NCBI RefSeq assembly: GCF_014638915.1
Contig: NZ_BMFQ01000002.1
Coordinates: 310,001-374,000, forward strand
Source: Xanthomarina arctica
GTDB taxonomy: Bacteria > Bacteroidota > Bacteroidia > Flavobacteriales > Flavobacteriaceae
Length of the DNA: 64,000 nt
Direction of reading: 5' to 3'
Part shown: positions 26,933-35,800 of the stretch, piece by piece
Position numbering within the stretch: the stretch's first letter is position 1
Layout: each line of letters opens with the position of its first letter
Notes under the pieces: model-generated
Database searches by the model: none
Seen by the model: the letters and a program-made list of their open reading frames with translations, nothing else
What the model was told of the DNA's origin: nothing
Made by a program: the position numbers and the translations under genes

Positions 26933-27907
26933 TTAAAAAGGTAATTTTATGGATTCCGGATTAATAAAATCTTTAGAATATGGATTTTCAAGAAAGCTTA
27001 ATGGGGGCTTTTGAAATTTAAGAATATCGTCTCTTTCAATTCCGTAAACCTGCCAATAATTGGAAAGTAACTGGGCAAATATATTTTCATCCCATAATCC
27101 GAAGACAGGTTGCTTCCCATTAGTTTCAACTTCTATTACAACGCCATGTTCTTGGTTTTCAATTTTGTATTCTGGTTTATACTGCAAGATATAATCCGAA
27201 TAATGAAATCTAGCGTACAACTCTTCAAACTGAACCGGATGCAAAACATGACCTTCCATTTTTTCGAGAATCTCATTTTGATTTTCTCTAATAACACCAT
27301 TATCTTGTAGGCATGCAATAAAACCAAAACCATTAACTCCAAACTGGAACATTAAATTAACTGCATCATCGCGATAACTAAAAATATCGGAGGAATATTT
27401 GAGAGGAAAAACCACAATACTCCATGGTTTTTTTCCAATAAAAGAAACTGGTTCTATTATAGATTGCAACATTAAATGGAAATAACCAAAGCGTTCCTTA
27501 AGAGCCCCTGCAAGTTCAAATTCTTCACCTTGCTTTAATAATCTGTCTCTTTCATAAAGCATTTCGTAGTATAACAAACCATAAACCATGCGGCCAGTCC
27601 ATTGAAAAAGCAATTCTTGATCTAGAGATGCCATGCCTTCAAATCCATTTTTGTAAGCTTCTTGAACTTTGAGGTCTAAGGCATCAAAAGCTGCCTTTAC
27701 TTCCACGGAACAAGGTACTTTTAGATCTGCATAAGTATAAGATTTGGTTTTATCCATCATCTCAATTCTTTCTTCTCCAAATTTAAAATGATTTAACAGC
27801 CATTCCGGAAAGACGGTCATTTTTTCATTTGTTAAAGCTCCGGTAAGGAAGCAAAAATGTTCATCGAAAATCAAATCCTTAAATGGATTAAAAAGTGCTT
27901 GGGACAT
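26933..27907 (-). CDS. Uncharacterised 324-aa cytoplasmic protein
   Basis: No signal peptide, no membrane segment, no catalytic motif I recognise. It is rich in aromatic residues and predicted alpha/beta (FKDLIFDEHFCFLTGAL, GRMVYGLLYYEMLYERDRLL, KPWSIVVFPLKYSSDIFSYRDD, VNLMFQFGVNGFGFIACL). Monocistronic, with a -7 box on the minus strand (TATATTTG, 27942-27949). The regular length and codon use argue for a real, conserved Bacteroidota gene, but I cannot assign a role. Confidence 0.75.
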   Translation of the reverse strand: MSQALFNPFKDLIFDEHFCFLTGALTNEKMTVFPEWLLNHFKFGEERIEMMDKTKSYTYADLKVPCSVEVKAAFDALDLKVQEAYKNGFEGMASLDQELLFQWTGRMVYGLLYYEMLYERDRLLKQGEEFELAGALKERFGYFHLMLQSIIEPVSFIGKKPWSIVVFPLKYSSDIFSYRDDAVNLMFQFGVNGFGFIACLQDNGVIRENQNEILEKMEGHVLHPVQFEELYARFHYSDYILQYKPEYKIENQEHGVVIEVETNGKQPVFGLWDENIFAQLLSNYWQVYGIERDDILKFQKPPLSFLENPYSKDFINPESIKLPF

Positions 27908-27941
27908 AAATAGTTTAAAAAATTAAGTTTTGAAATTTTTA

Positions 27942-27949
27942 CAAATATA
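27942..27949 (-). promoter_or_regulatory. Candidate -7 promoter box
   Basis: TATATTTG on the minus strand, 34 bp upstream of the start of the 324-residue gene. The rest of the 312-bp divergent spacer contains only the tetR operator near 28157. Confidence 0.35.
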
Positions 27950-28156
27950 GCCATAAACGATTGTTTACCCCACCCAATTTTTATAGAAATTATCTTAGAA
28001 TTTAATGGGAACTAGTTCACTGTTTTCTAATTATGATAATGGGAGGAAAGCTACAAGTTAACACTCAATTGCTTTTATTCTTATTTCATTTAGATTATAG
28101 AGTACCTAACTAAATTCATCAAATTTTATAATTATATGTTAAAATGTTTTATATTT

Positions 28157-28172
28157 CTAACCGTTTGTTTAG
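28157..28172. promoter_or_regulatory. Candidate TetR operator 1 (autoregulatory)
   Basis: CTAACCGTTTGTTTAG is an imperfect version of the perfect palindrome found before the next gene (28801-28822): the right half TTGTTTAG is identical and the left half keeps CTAA.C. It lies 48 bp upstream of the tetR start. Confidence 0.6.
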
Positions 28173-28219
28173 TTTTGTCCTGTAATTAAAAAATGCATTC
28201 GTTTTCACGAAAAGTAAAC

Positions 28220-28783
28220 ATGGCAAGAAAGAAAGAATATTTAGAAGCAGACGTTATTGATAAGGCCATGAATTTATTCTGGCGTAATGGCTATGAAAAT
28301 ACCTCTATGAAAATGCTCGAGAAAGAAATGGGCATCAATAAGTTTTCGATATATTCTAGTTTTGGTAGTAAGTATGGTGTTTTTACAGAAAGTATCAAAT
28401 CTTATAAGGAGAAGACGCATTATATGTTTGAAAAGTTTGAAAAGGCCTCGAATGGGGTTGAAGACATCAAACAGTTTTTTTACGACTCTGTAGATGTATG
28501 CAATCAAAATGGGAATGAAAAAGGTTGCTTTCTTACCAATACTTATAATGAGTTCTCAGAAAGTGAAGATGAGGAATTAAAAGATCAGCTTAATTCTTTT
28601 ATGGTTCATCTTAAAAAGCTTTTTATTGAAAAACTAAGAATGGACGGATCTAAAGATGAAGATACCATATTGAAACAAGCTAATTTTTTGGTACTAGCAA
28701 AACATGGTCTGGCTGCGGCAACTAGAGTTAACAATCAAAAGGAAATTGAAGATTACATTGAAATGACCTTCAAAAATATATAA
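28220..28783 (+). CDS. TetR family transcriptional regulator
   Basis: I prefer ATG 28220 (MARKKEYLEADVIDKAMNLFWRNGYENTSMKMLEKEMGINKFSIYSSFGSK...), because the family starts right before the helix-turn-helix; an in-frame ATG at 28193 adds nine residues and cannot be excluded. 187 residues: DNA-binding domain at about 10-55, then an all-helical ligand domain with two cysteines (CNQNGNEKGCFL) that might act as a redox switch. It precedes and probably represses the four-gene redox operon downstream; operator-like palindromes lie before both. Confidence 0.88.
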   Translation: MARKKEYLEADVIDKAMNLFWRNGYENTSMKMLEKEMGINKFSIYSSFGSKYGVFTESIKSYKEKTHYMFEKFEKASNGVEDIKQFFYDSVDVCNQNGNEKGCFLTNTYNEFSESEDEELKDQLNSFMVHLKKLFIEKLRMDGSKDEDTILKQANFLVLAKHGLAAATRVNNQKEIEDYIEMTFKNI

Positions 28784-28800
28784 ACATTTTTTTTACATTT

Positions 28801-28822
28801 TAACTAAACAATTGTTTAGTTA
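28801..28822. promoter_or_regulatory. Perfect 22-bp palindrome, TetR operator 2
   Basis: The arm TAACTAAACAA is followed directly by its exact complement TTGTTTAGTTA. It lies in the 70-bp gap between tetR and the AhpD-like gene, and matches the sequence before tetR itself. Confidence 0.75.
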
Positions 28823-28853
28823 TTTAATAACAATACAAATAAAAACAGAAATT

Positions 28854-29417
28854 ATGACAACATTAAAAATTCAAACAATCGAATCAGCACCAGAAGGTAG
28901 CAAAGCATTATTAGAAAAATCTCAAAAAGCTTATGGAATGGTCCCTGGATTACATGGTGTTCTAGCTGGATCTCCAGAAACACTTGAAGCGTACCAAACC
29001 TTACATGAGTTATTTACAAATACGTCTTTTAACAATGAAGAACTAACAGTGGTATGGCAAACCATTAATGTAGAACACGCGTGTCATTATTGCGTGCCAG
29101 CTCATACTGGGATTGCAAAAATGATGAAAGTTGATGATGCTATCACTGAAGCTTTACGTAACGAAACTCCTCTTGAAAATTCTAAATTAGAAGCTTTACG
29201 TACCATGACCTTAACTATTGTTCGTAATCGCGGACATGTTTCTTCTGAAGATTTAAACTCGTTTTACGCTGCGGGTTATGGAGAGGAACAAGTATTAGAA
29301 ATTATTTTAGGACTGTCTCAAAAAGTAATTAGTAATTATACCAATCATATTGCAAATACGCCTGTAGATGCAGGTTTTAAAAAGTTTGCTTGGTCTAAAG
29401 AGAATGTGGAATCTTAA
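28854..29417 (+). CDS. Carboxymuconolactone decarboxylase family protein (AhpD-like)
   Basis: ATG 28854 (MTTLKIQTIESAPEG) is the natural start; a TTG further upstream lies inside the operator. 187 residues, all-helical. It carries the AhpD-type active site EHACHYCVPAHTGIAK with Cys77 and Cys80 and a nearby His, the CxxC-His arrangement of alkylhydroperoxidase-like members rather than of true decarboxylases. Likely a thiol-dependent peroxidase or disulfide reductase in the cytoplasm. First structural gene of the TetR-controlled operon. Confidence 0.85.
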   Translation: MTTLKIQTIESAPEGSKALLEKSQKAYGMVPGLHGVLAGSPETLEAYQTLHELFTNTSFNNEELTVVWQTINVEHACHYCVPAHTGIAKMMKVDDAITEALRNETPLENSKLEALRTMTLTIVRNRGHVSSEDLNSFYAAGYGEEQVLEIILGLSQKVISNYTNHIANTPVDAGFKKFAWSKENVES

Positions 29418-29443
29418 TCACCACATAATTTGATTAATAGCTT

Positions 29444-29474
29444 TAAACCTTCCGTTATATTTGCGGAAGGTTTA
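29444..29474 (+). promoter_or_regulatory. Intercistronic hairpin with -7-like box in the loop
   Basis: TAAACCTTCCG and CGGAAGGTTTA form an 11-bp perfect stem. The loop contains TATATTTG (overlapping the stem edge), a TAnnTTTG match, so the site may be an internal promoter, an attenuator or an mRNA stabiliser between the AhpD-like and EthD genes. Confidence 0.5.
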
Positions 29475-29497
29475 TTAATTTTAAAAAACATATAATT

Positions 29498-29812
29498 ATG
29501 ATAAAAGTATCGGTAATGTATCCAAACAGTCAAGGTGTACAGTTTGATGTGGATTATTATAAAAATAATCATTTACCTATGATTTCTAAAGCAGTAGGAA
29601 GTGCCTTAAAAGGGTTAGAGTTAGATTTAGGAATTGGAAGTAGAGTTCCCGGAGAACCTGCTCCTTATGTTGCTATCGCTCATTTATTATTTGATGATGT
29701 AGCCTCTTTTAAAGCATCTTTCGGTCCACACGCCGAAACCTTTGCTGCTGATATAAAAAATTACAGTAATGTAAAAGGAGAACTTCAAATTAGTGAACTT
29801 ATAATATTCTAA
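29498..29812 (+). CDS. EthD family protein
   Basis: 104 residues forming one dimeric alpha/beta ferredoxin-like domain of the EthD type: MIKVSVMYPN, FDVDYYKNNHLPMISKAVG (with the family His) and YVAIAHLLFDDVASFKASFGPHAETFAADIKNYSN. Some relatives assist oxidation of ethers or are small monooxygenase-like proteins; the exact chemistry is unknown. Lies 3 bp before the DsbA-like gene, so certainly co-transcribed with it. Confidence 0.85.
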   Translation: MIKVSVMYPNSQGVQFDVDYYKNNHLPMISKAVGSALKGLELDLGIGSRVPGEPAPYVAIAHLLFDDVASFKASFGPHAETFAADIKNYSNVKGELQISELIIF

Positions 29813-29815
29813 AAG

Positions 29816-30457
29816 ATGAAAGAAAAATTAAAAATTGATATCGTTTCAGACGTTGTGTGTCCTTGGTGTACTATTGGATATAAACGTTTAGAAAAAGCCA
29901 TTTCTGAACTTGGTATTCAAGATCAAGTAGAAATAGAATGGCAACCTTTCGAATTAAACCCGAATATGCCTGCAGAAGGTCAGAATGTCAATGAACATAT
30001 TTCAGAAAAATATGGTTCAACCTTAGAGCAACAAAAAGAATCAAAACAGCACATGACTGAAGTTGGAAAAGAACTTGGTTTTACATTCGATTATTTTGAC
30101 GACATGCGCATGGTAAATACCTTCGATGCACATGTATTATTAGAATATGCCAAAGAATTTGGGAAACAAACCGAATTAAAAATGCGCTTAACAACTTCTT
30201 TTTTTAGCGAACGTAAAGATGTGTCTCAAAGAGAGATATTAAAACAAGCTTTATTGGATGTTGGTTTAAATGCAGAAGAAGGCTTAGCAAGATTGGATAA
30301 TGATGAAGCGAGAAAGGAAGTTCGTTCTAAAGAAGATTATTGGAAAAATTTAGGTGTTAATTCTGTACCAACTATTGTTTTTAATAGAAAAAGCGCAGTA
30401 ACAGGTGCACAACCTGTGGATACTTTTAAACAAGTACTTAAAGAATTAATTGCATAA
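29816..30457 (+). CDS. DsbA family oxidoreductase (FrnE-like)
   Basis: 213 residues with a DsbA-type thioredoxin fold and helical insert. Active site DVVCPWCTIGYKRLEKA (Cys15, Cys18); the cis-Pro loop is NSVPTIVFNRKSAVTGAQP. There is no signal peptide, so it acts in the cytoplasm, as FrnE-like proteins do, probably on oxidatively damaged or conjugated thiols rather than in periplasmic folding. Third gene of the TetR operon. Confidence 0.88.
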   Translation: MKEKLKIDIVSDVVCPWCTIGYKRLEKAISELGIQDQVEIEWQPFELNPNMPAEGQNVNEHISEKYGSTLEQQKESKQHMTEVGKELGFTFDYFDDMRMVNTFDAHVLLEYAKEFGKQTELKMRLTTSFFSERKDVSQREILKQALLDVGLNAEEGLARLDNDEARKEVRSKEDYWKNLGVNSVPTIVFNRKSAVTGAQPVDTFKQVLKELIA

Positions 30458-30474
30458 TAATAGCACGTATAAAT

Positions 30475-31128
30475 ATGAATAAAGGCGAATTAGATGCTTT
30501 ACTAGAAACAAAACGTAAAGAAGCTGCAGGTAAATTTACCGAAGAAAAAAGTCGCATTTATGCCGATGGTATTCAAAGTGTCGCAGATTCTGGGATACTA
30601 GATAACGCTTTGAATGTAGGAGATAAAGCGCTAAATTTTACTTTAAAAAATGCTTTAAATAAGTCTGTTTCTTTATTCACAGAATTAGAAAACGGACCGG
30701 TCATTTTAACGTGGTATCGTGGTGGATGGTGTCCTTATTGCAATATCACCTTACACTATTTACAGGAAAAATTACCTGAATTTCAAAAAGCAGGAGCAAC
30801 CCTTATGGCTTTAACTCCTGAGTTACCTGATAACTCTTTAAGCACTTCGGAAAAAAACAAATTAGAATTTACAGTTTTAAGTGATGTGGGAAATAAAATA
30901 GGAAAAGAATATGGCGTTGTCTTTCAATTAACAAAGGACGTTGCATCCATTTACCAAGCTGGATTTGGTTTACATGAAAAGAATGGGGACGATAGCGACC
31001 AATTACCTCTGGCCGCAACTTATGTAATTGATACTAATGGAATTATTCAATATGCATTTTTAGACGCAGATTATAGAGAAAGAGCAGAAGCTACAGAAAT
31101 ACTTTCTGCCATAAGAAATTTGAAATAA
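30475..31128 (+). CDS. Peroxiredoxin-like family protein
   Basis: 217 residues. An N-terminal helical part (about 1-45) precedes an AhpC/TSA-type domain with active site TWYRGGWCPYCNITLHYLQ (Cys86 and Cys89), the form found in peroxiredoxin-like cytoplasmic proteins of Bacteroidota. The CxxC arrangement suggests an internal disulfide rather than the two-subunit mechanism. Last gene of the TetR-controlled unit of AhpD-like, EthD, DsbA-like and peroxiredoxin-like proteins. Confidence 0.85.
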   Translation: MNKGELDALLETKRKEAAGKFTEEKSRIYADGIQSVADSGILDNALNVGDKALNFTLKNALNKSVSLFTELENGPVILTWYRGGWCPYCNITLHYLQEKLPEFQKAGATLMALTPELPDNSLSTSEKNKLEFTVLSDVGNKIGKEYGVVFQLTKDVASIYQAGFGLHEKNGDDSDQLPLAATYVIDTNGIIQYAFLDADYRERAEATEILSAIRNLK

Positions 31129-31200
31129 GTCATCTAGAAACTATGTAATTGACAGCAAAACTGGCTTATTCCATAATAATAGTTTCATTAATTATAAAGT

Positions 31201-31248
31201 AAGAACAAAGTGTGAATTTTCAACTTAAATGAAACACACTTTGTTCTT
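31201..31248. repeat. Perfect 14-bp inverted repeat after the redox operon
   Basis: AAGAACAAAGTGTG (31201-31214) and CACACTTTGTTCTT (31235-31248) surround a 20-base loop. There is no T run, so it may be a 3' end stabiliser or Rho-dependent end rather than an intrinsic terminator. Confidence 0.7.
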
Positions 31249-31344
31249 CATATGGTATCAAAGAAATGGGGATACTTTTATTCGCTTCCAGTGAAAACTA
31301 CTGTTTCAGTATAAATGTGTTAAATTAGTTATTTTCAAAACTCC

Positions 31345-31473
31345 ATGAAAACTAGCTTCCTAATTGGAATTCTTTTTGGTAAGACTTTATTTTCCTGTAC
31401 ACCGAAAAATGAAAATCTATATATTTTTCCTTGTATTTTTATATTTCTAGATTCTAAATTTAAAGATGTTTAG
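31345..31473 (+). CDS. Possible small lipoprotein-like ORF (42 aa)
   Basis: MKTSFLIGILFGKTLFSCTPKN resembles a lipoprotein signal with Cys18, followed by a hydrophobic stretch and an early stop. It may be a short peptide or the remains of a longer lipoprotein gene. It is the only coding candidate in the 521-bp spacer 31129-31649. Confidence 0.25.
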   Translation: MKTSFLIGILFGKTLFSCTPKNENLYIFPCIFIFLDSKFKDV

Positions 31474-31510
31474 ACCTTACCCATAATTTTAATAGCAAGC
31501 AAATTGGTTG

Positions 31511-31518
31511 TATTTTTG
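31511..31518 (+). promoter_or_regulatory. Candidate -7 promoter box of the PycTM-phosphoesterase unit
   Basis: TATTTTTG fits TAnnTTTG; transcription would start just inside the inverted repeat beginning at 31520, giving a leader of about 125 bases. Confidence 0.4.
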
Positions 31519-31519
31519 T

Positions 31520-31564
31520 AAGTTCTAAGTATAAATTAAGACTTTTAAGACATACTTAGAACTT
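31520..31564 (+). promoter_or_regulatory. Perfect 13-bp inverted repeat in the predicted 5' leader
   Basis: AAGTTCTAAGTAT (31520-31532) and ATACTTAGAACTT (31552-31564) are exact complements around a 19-base loop. Placed directly after the -7 box, it may act as an operator in DNA or a 5' hairpin in RNA. Confidence 0.6.
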
Positions 31565-31649
31565 CGGAAGTAATTAAAATTAGTAACTTCGGAATAATTA
31601 GAGAGATACTTAATCCTAACTTAGTCTATCTAATCGCTTAAAAAAACAT

Positions 31650-32885
31650 ATGGAACAAAACTACACCTTGTCAAATACACTAAAAGAAGTTAGAGAATAT
31701 ACCTTTCAAATTTTAGATAAATACTCCAATCTTAATGTATACACTAACATTAACCTGTTATATCGTATTGAAAAAAATATAAAAACTATTTTATTGGAAG
31801 TAGACTATCAAAACATCGATTTTGATGCTTTGTTTTTAGCAAATTACATTCAAGTCATAGAACAGGTTGAAAATAAATCCAAACAATTAGAATTCGGACA
31901 GAAATCTCAGTATTTAGATGTTGTAGCAGAACAATTACACGCGAAATTTAATTTTAGTAAAGAGCTTATTGAAAGAGCTAAAAATATAGCTGTTGAATCC
32001 TATCCCAAGCATGAAGCAGAACTTGTTGAATCGAAAATATTAAGCGATGCATTTGTTATGGATTTTGCATGTAATCAAGGTCGAAGTAGATTAAAATCTC
32101 TTTACGAGCAAATGATTCTTAATGATTATAACTTATCAAAAACTAATTGGTATGACATTTTAATTCCATTTCTTGAAACGCATAAAACTTATACTAATTA
32201 TGGGCAAAGAGAAGTGCAGCCATTAATTGATAAGTTAATTACAGACCTTAAAAAAGAAAGAAAAGAAATTGAAAAAAATAAAGTCCTTTTAGTCCAAAAA
32301 GAATTAAAAATTAGTGACGAGGAGATCAAAAAGTTAAAAAAGGGCTTGTCTAAGATTAAAGATCGGGACGATAGGGGTATTCAAACACTTTTTAGAAACA
32401 CCTCCAAAAACCATTATAAATTAAATCAAATGGTTGATGGAAAAGCCCGAATTATGATTACAGTCAATGCCATCATTCTATCCTTAGTTATTGGTAATGT
32501 TATCGGGAAATTTGCCGAAGGTTTTCCAAATAATATTCCAGCTATTATTATTTCTATTGCTAATATCGTTTCAATCACCTTCGCCATTATATCTATTACT
32601 CCAAATAGAACCCAAGGTAATTTTACTGAAGAAGAAATTAGAGGTAAAAAAGGAAACTTGTTATATTTTGGAAACTTTTATAACATGCATTATCGCGATT
32701 TTGAATGGGCTTTTTTACAAATGCTTCAAGACAAGGATTATTTGTACTCTTCCATGATCAAAGATTTTTACTATCAAGGTCAAGTACTTCATAAAAAAAA
32801 CCGAGCGATAAGAGTGTCCCTATATGCCTTTCTATTCGGACTTGCAGCAACTATTTTTGCTCATTTAATGATAACTTGTTTTTAA
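31650..32885 (+). CDS. PycTM-domain (Pycsar effector-like, DUF5706) membrane protein with degenerate HD-like N-terminal region
   Basis: 411 residues. The C-terminal third (about 245-411) matches the PycTM/DUF5706 domain: LFRNTSKNHYKLNQMVDGKARIMITVNAI, two adjacent membrane helices (about 265-320), then NLLYFGNFYNMHYRDFEWA and a last helix to the end. In Pycsar defence, such domains oligomerise and disrupt the inner membrane. The region about 120-225 (ILSDAFVMDFA..., FLETHKTYTNYGQREVQPLI) resembles the later part of HD phosphohydrolase domains fused to PycTM in relatives, but no His-Asp pair is present. Residues 205-245 are a charged coiled coil. No nucleotide cyclase gene is nearby. The next gene starts 10 bp downstream. 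Confidence 0.75.
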   Translation: MEQNYTLSNTLKEVREYTFQILDKYSNLNVYTNINLLYRIEKNIKTILLEVDYQNIDFDALFLANYIQVIEQVENKSKQLEFGQKSQYLDVVAEQLHAKFNFSKELIERAKNIAVESYPKHEAELVESKILSDAFVMDFACNQGRSRLKSLYEQMILNDYNLSKTNWYDILIPFLETHKTYTNYGQREVQPLIDKLITDLKKERKEIEKNKVLLVQKELKISDEEIKKLKKGLSKIKDRDDRGIQTLFRNTSKNHYKLNQMVDGKARIMITVNAIILSLVIGNVIGKFAEGFPNNIPAIIISIANIVSITFAIISITPNRTQGNFTEEEIRGKKGNLLYFGNFYNMHYRDFEWAFLQMLQDKDYLYSSMIKDFYYQGQVLHKKNRAIRVSLYAFLFGLAATIFAHLMITCF

Positions 32886-32895
32886 TATTTGGCAA

Positions 32896-35800
32896 ATGTC
32901 TTATAAAAATTTCTACTTCATATTTGTATGTTTCTTTGCCTTGTTTTCTTGTGCCACATTCGAAAAACAAACCAAAGGAACTCCAACTATCATAGATGTT
33001 CAGACTAAAGAAATTGAACATCGGTTTTATTTAGTAGGAGACGCGGGAAATGCTATGTTAGATAGTACAACGCTTACATTAGCTCGTTTAAAAAATGTTT
33101 TAAGTAAAGAGAATAAAAATACTACCCTTCTATTTTTAGGAGATAATATTTATCCAAAAGGATTACCCGCTGAAGACGATAAAGCTAGCGTTTTAGCAAA
33201 TTATCGTTTAAAAACACAAATTGAAAGTGTAAAGAATTTTAAAGGAGAAACCATATTTATTCCTGGAAATCACGATTGGTACAGCGATGGCGTAAAGGGT
33301 TTAAAAAGACAACAGGAATTTGTAGAAGACTATTTGGGTAAAAATAGTTTTTTGCCGAAAGATGGTTGTGCTATCAAACGCATTAATGTTTCTGAAGACC
33401 TGGTGTTGATTATTGTCGATTCTCAATGGTATATTACCAACTGGGACAAGCATCCTACTATTAATGACGATTGCGAGCTAAATACAAGAGATTTATTTTT
33501 AGAAGAGTTTAGAAGTGAAATTAAAAAAGCAAGAGGCAAAACAACCATAGTCGCCGTGCATCATCCCATGTTTACAAATGGGCCACATGGAGGTCAGTTT
33601 TCTGTAAAAGATCATCTAACTCCAGTACCTGTTTTAGGCACTTTAAAAAATGTTATTAGACAGACAAGCGGTATTGTAAATGCCGATCTTTCTAATGAGT
33701 TTTATAACGATTTTAAAAAAAACCTGGTAGCCGCGTCCCAACAAAATGATAAAGTTATTTTCGTTTCTGGACATGAACACAGCTTGCAATATCTTGTAGA
33801 AAACAATATTCCTCAAATAATTAGCGGTTCTGGATCCAAAACTACAGCTACTAGGACAGTAGATGGAGGACAATTTTCTTATGCTAAAAACGGATATGCT
33901 ATTTTAGATGTGTTTACAGATGGTTCTTCGAGTGTTCAATTTATTTCGGCAGCCGAAAATAAAATAGAATTCCAAACCCAGATTCTAGAACCAGATGAAA
34001 ATACCTTAGATCTTGAGTTTCCTATAATAACGCAAGATTCCATTCAATCTTCTATATTAACTGTTGAAGAAACCACTAAAAGCAAGACTTATAAATTTCT
34101 TTTTGGAGAGCGTTTTAGAGAAGATTATAGTACTAAAGTAACCGTAAGAGTGGCTTATTTAGATACCCTTAAAGGTGGTTTAACACCCACTAGAAAAGGA
34201 GGAGGGACTCAGTCTAAAACCTTGCAATTTACAGCTCCAGATGGCAAACGTTATGTTATGAGAGCCATGAAAAAACAAGCAGTTCAATTTATTCAGGCGG
34301 CTATGTTTCAAGATCAATATGTTGAAAATCAGTTTGAAGATACCTTTTCAGAAAGTTTCATTCAAGATATCTTTACAGGCTCTTTTCCTTACAGCCCTTT
34401 TGTAACTGGAACCTTATCTGATGCTATTGACCTGGCACATTTAAATACCAAGTTATATTATATCCCGAAACAAGAAGCGTTGGGCGATTTTAATGACGAA
34501 TTTGGAGACGAATTATATATGTTTGAAGAACATGCCTCAGATGGTCATACCGAACTAGCTTCTGGGAATTTTACTGGAAATATTTTAAGCACCATGGATA
34601 TGATGCAGGAAATTAGTAAAAACGATACTAAAATTATAGATGAAGACGCCTACATTAAAGCGAGGCTATTCGATATGTTAATTGGCGATTTTGATAGACA
34701 TCAAGACCAATGGCGCTGGTTGGAGTTTGAAGAAAATGATATGACTGTTTACAAACCATTACCTAGAGATAGAGACCAACCATTTTCTAAAATGTCCGAT
34801 GGTTTTATTGGAGGTACCATCGTTACGTTAATGCCAACAGCACGTTCTTTTAGAAAATACGCTTCAGATTTAAAAGATGTTAAAGGACATACGCGTAATT
34901 CGTACCCCTTGGATATGGCATTTATTACAAAATCTAATAAGGAGGTCTGGGATGCCCAAGTAAAGTTTATACAAGAACATCTAACAGATAGTGTTATTGA
35001 TCAGGCTTTTAATGAAATTCCAAATGAAGTCAACCCGGTTACCATTGCAGAAATTAAAGACATGCTTAAAGCGAGACGCCAAAATCTACAAAAGATCTCC
35101 GATCGCTATGTCAAATTAATTACTAAATACGCAGTTATTACAGCAACTAATAAAGACGACTATATTAAAGTGGAAGGCTTTGAAAATGGCGATGTTTTAG
35201 TGAGTATGTCAAGAAAGAGAAATCACACTAAAGAAGAATTTTTTAATAGAACATACCATCCAAAGCAAACCAAAGAAATTTGGATTTATGGACTAGATGA
35301 TGAGGATACCTTTGAAGTTATAAATAAAAGTAAGCGAATTAAAATTCGTTTAATTGGAGGGCAGAATAATGACGATTACATTGTTAACCAAGGCAAGAAC
35401 ATAGTTATTTACGATTATAAATCGAAGAAAAACGACCTAGAACAGGCTCAAAAAGCTCATATTAGACTGCAAGATAAGTACGATTTAAATGTTTACGATT
35501 ACAAGAAATTAAGAAATAACACCAATCAACTTACTCCATTAGTGGGTATGAATCCAGACGATGGTGTTAAAATAGGGGTTACAAATACCTATACCGTTTA
35601 TGGTTTTGAACGCAACCCATTTACCAGTCAGCATAAAGTGCAAGCTGCTTATTTTTTTGCTACCAATGGTTATGTCCTAAATTATAAAGGGGAATTTGCA
35701 AATGTTATAGGAAGCACCAATTTATTGATAGAAGCCCAATTTAACAGTCCTAATTTTAGTTTAAACTTTTTTGGCTATGGTAACCAAACTCAAAATAATG

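Noticed and set aside
28801-28853. TTG start upstream of the AhpD-like gene
   Set aside because: It lies inside the perfect palindrome and adds residues not expected for the family; ATG 28854 fits better.
31650-32885. Complete Pycsar defence system
   Set aside because: Only the effector-like domain is present; no nucleotide cyclase gene is found in the flanking genes.
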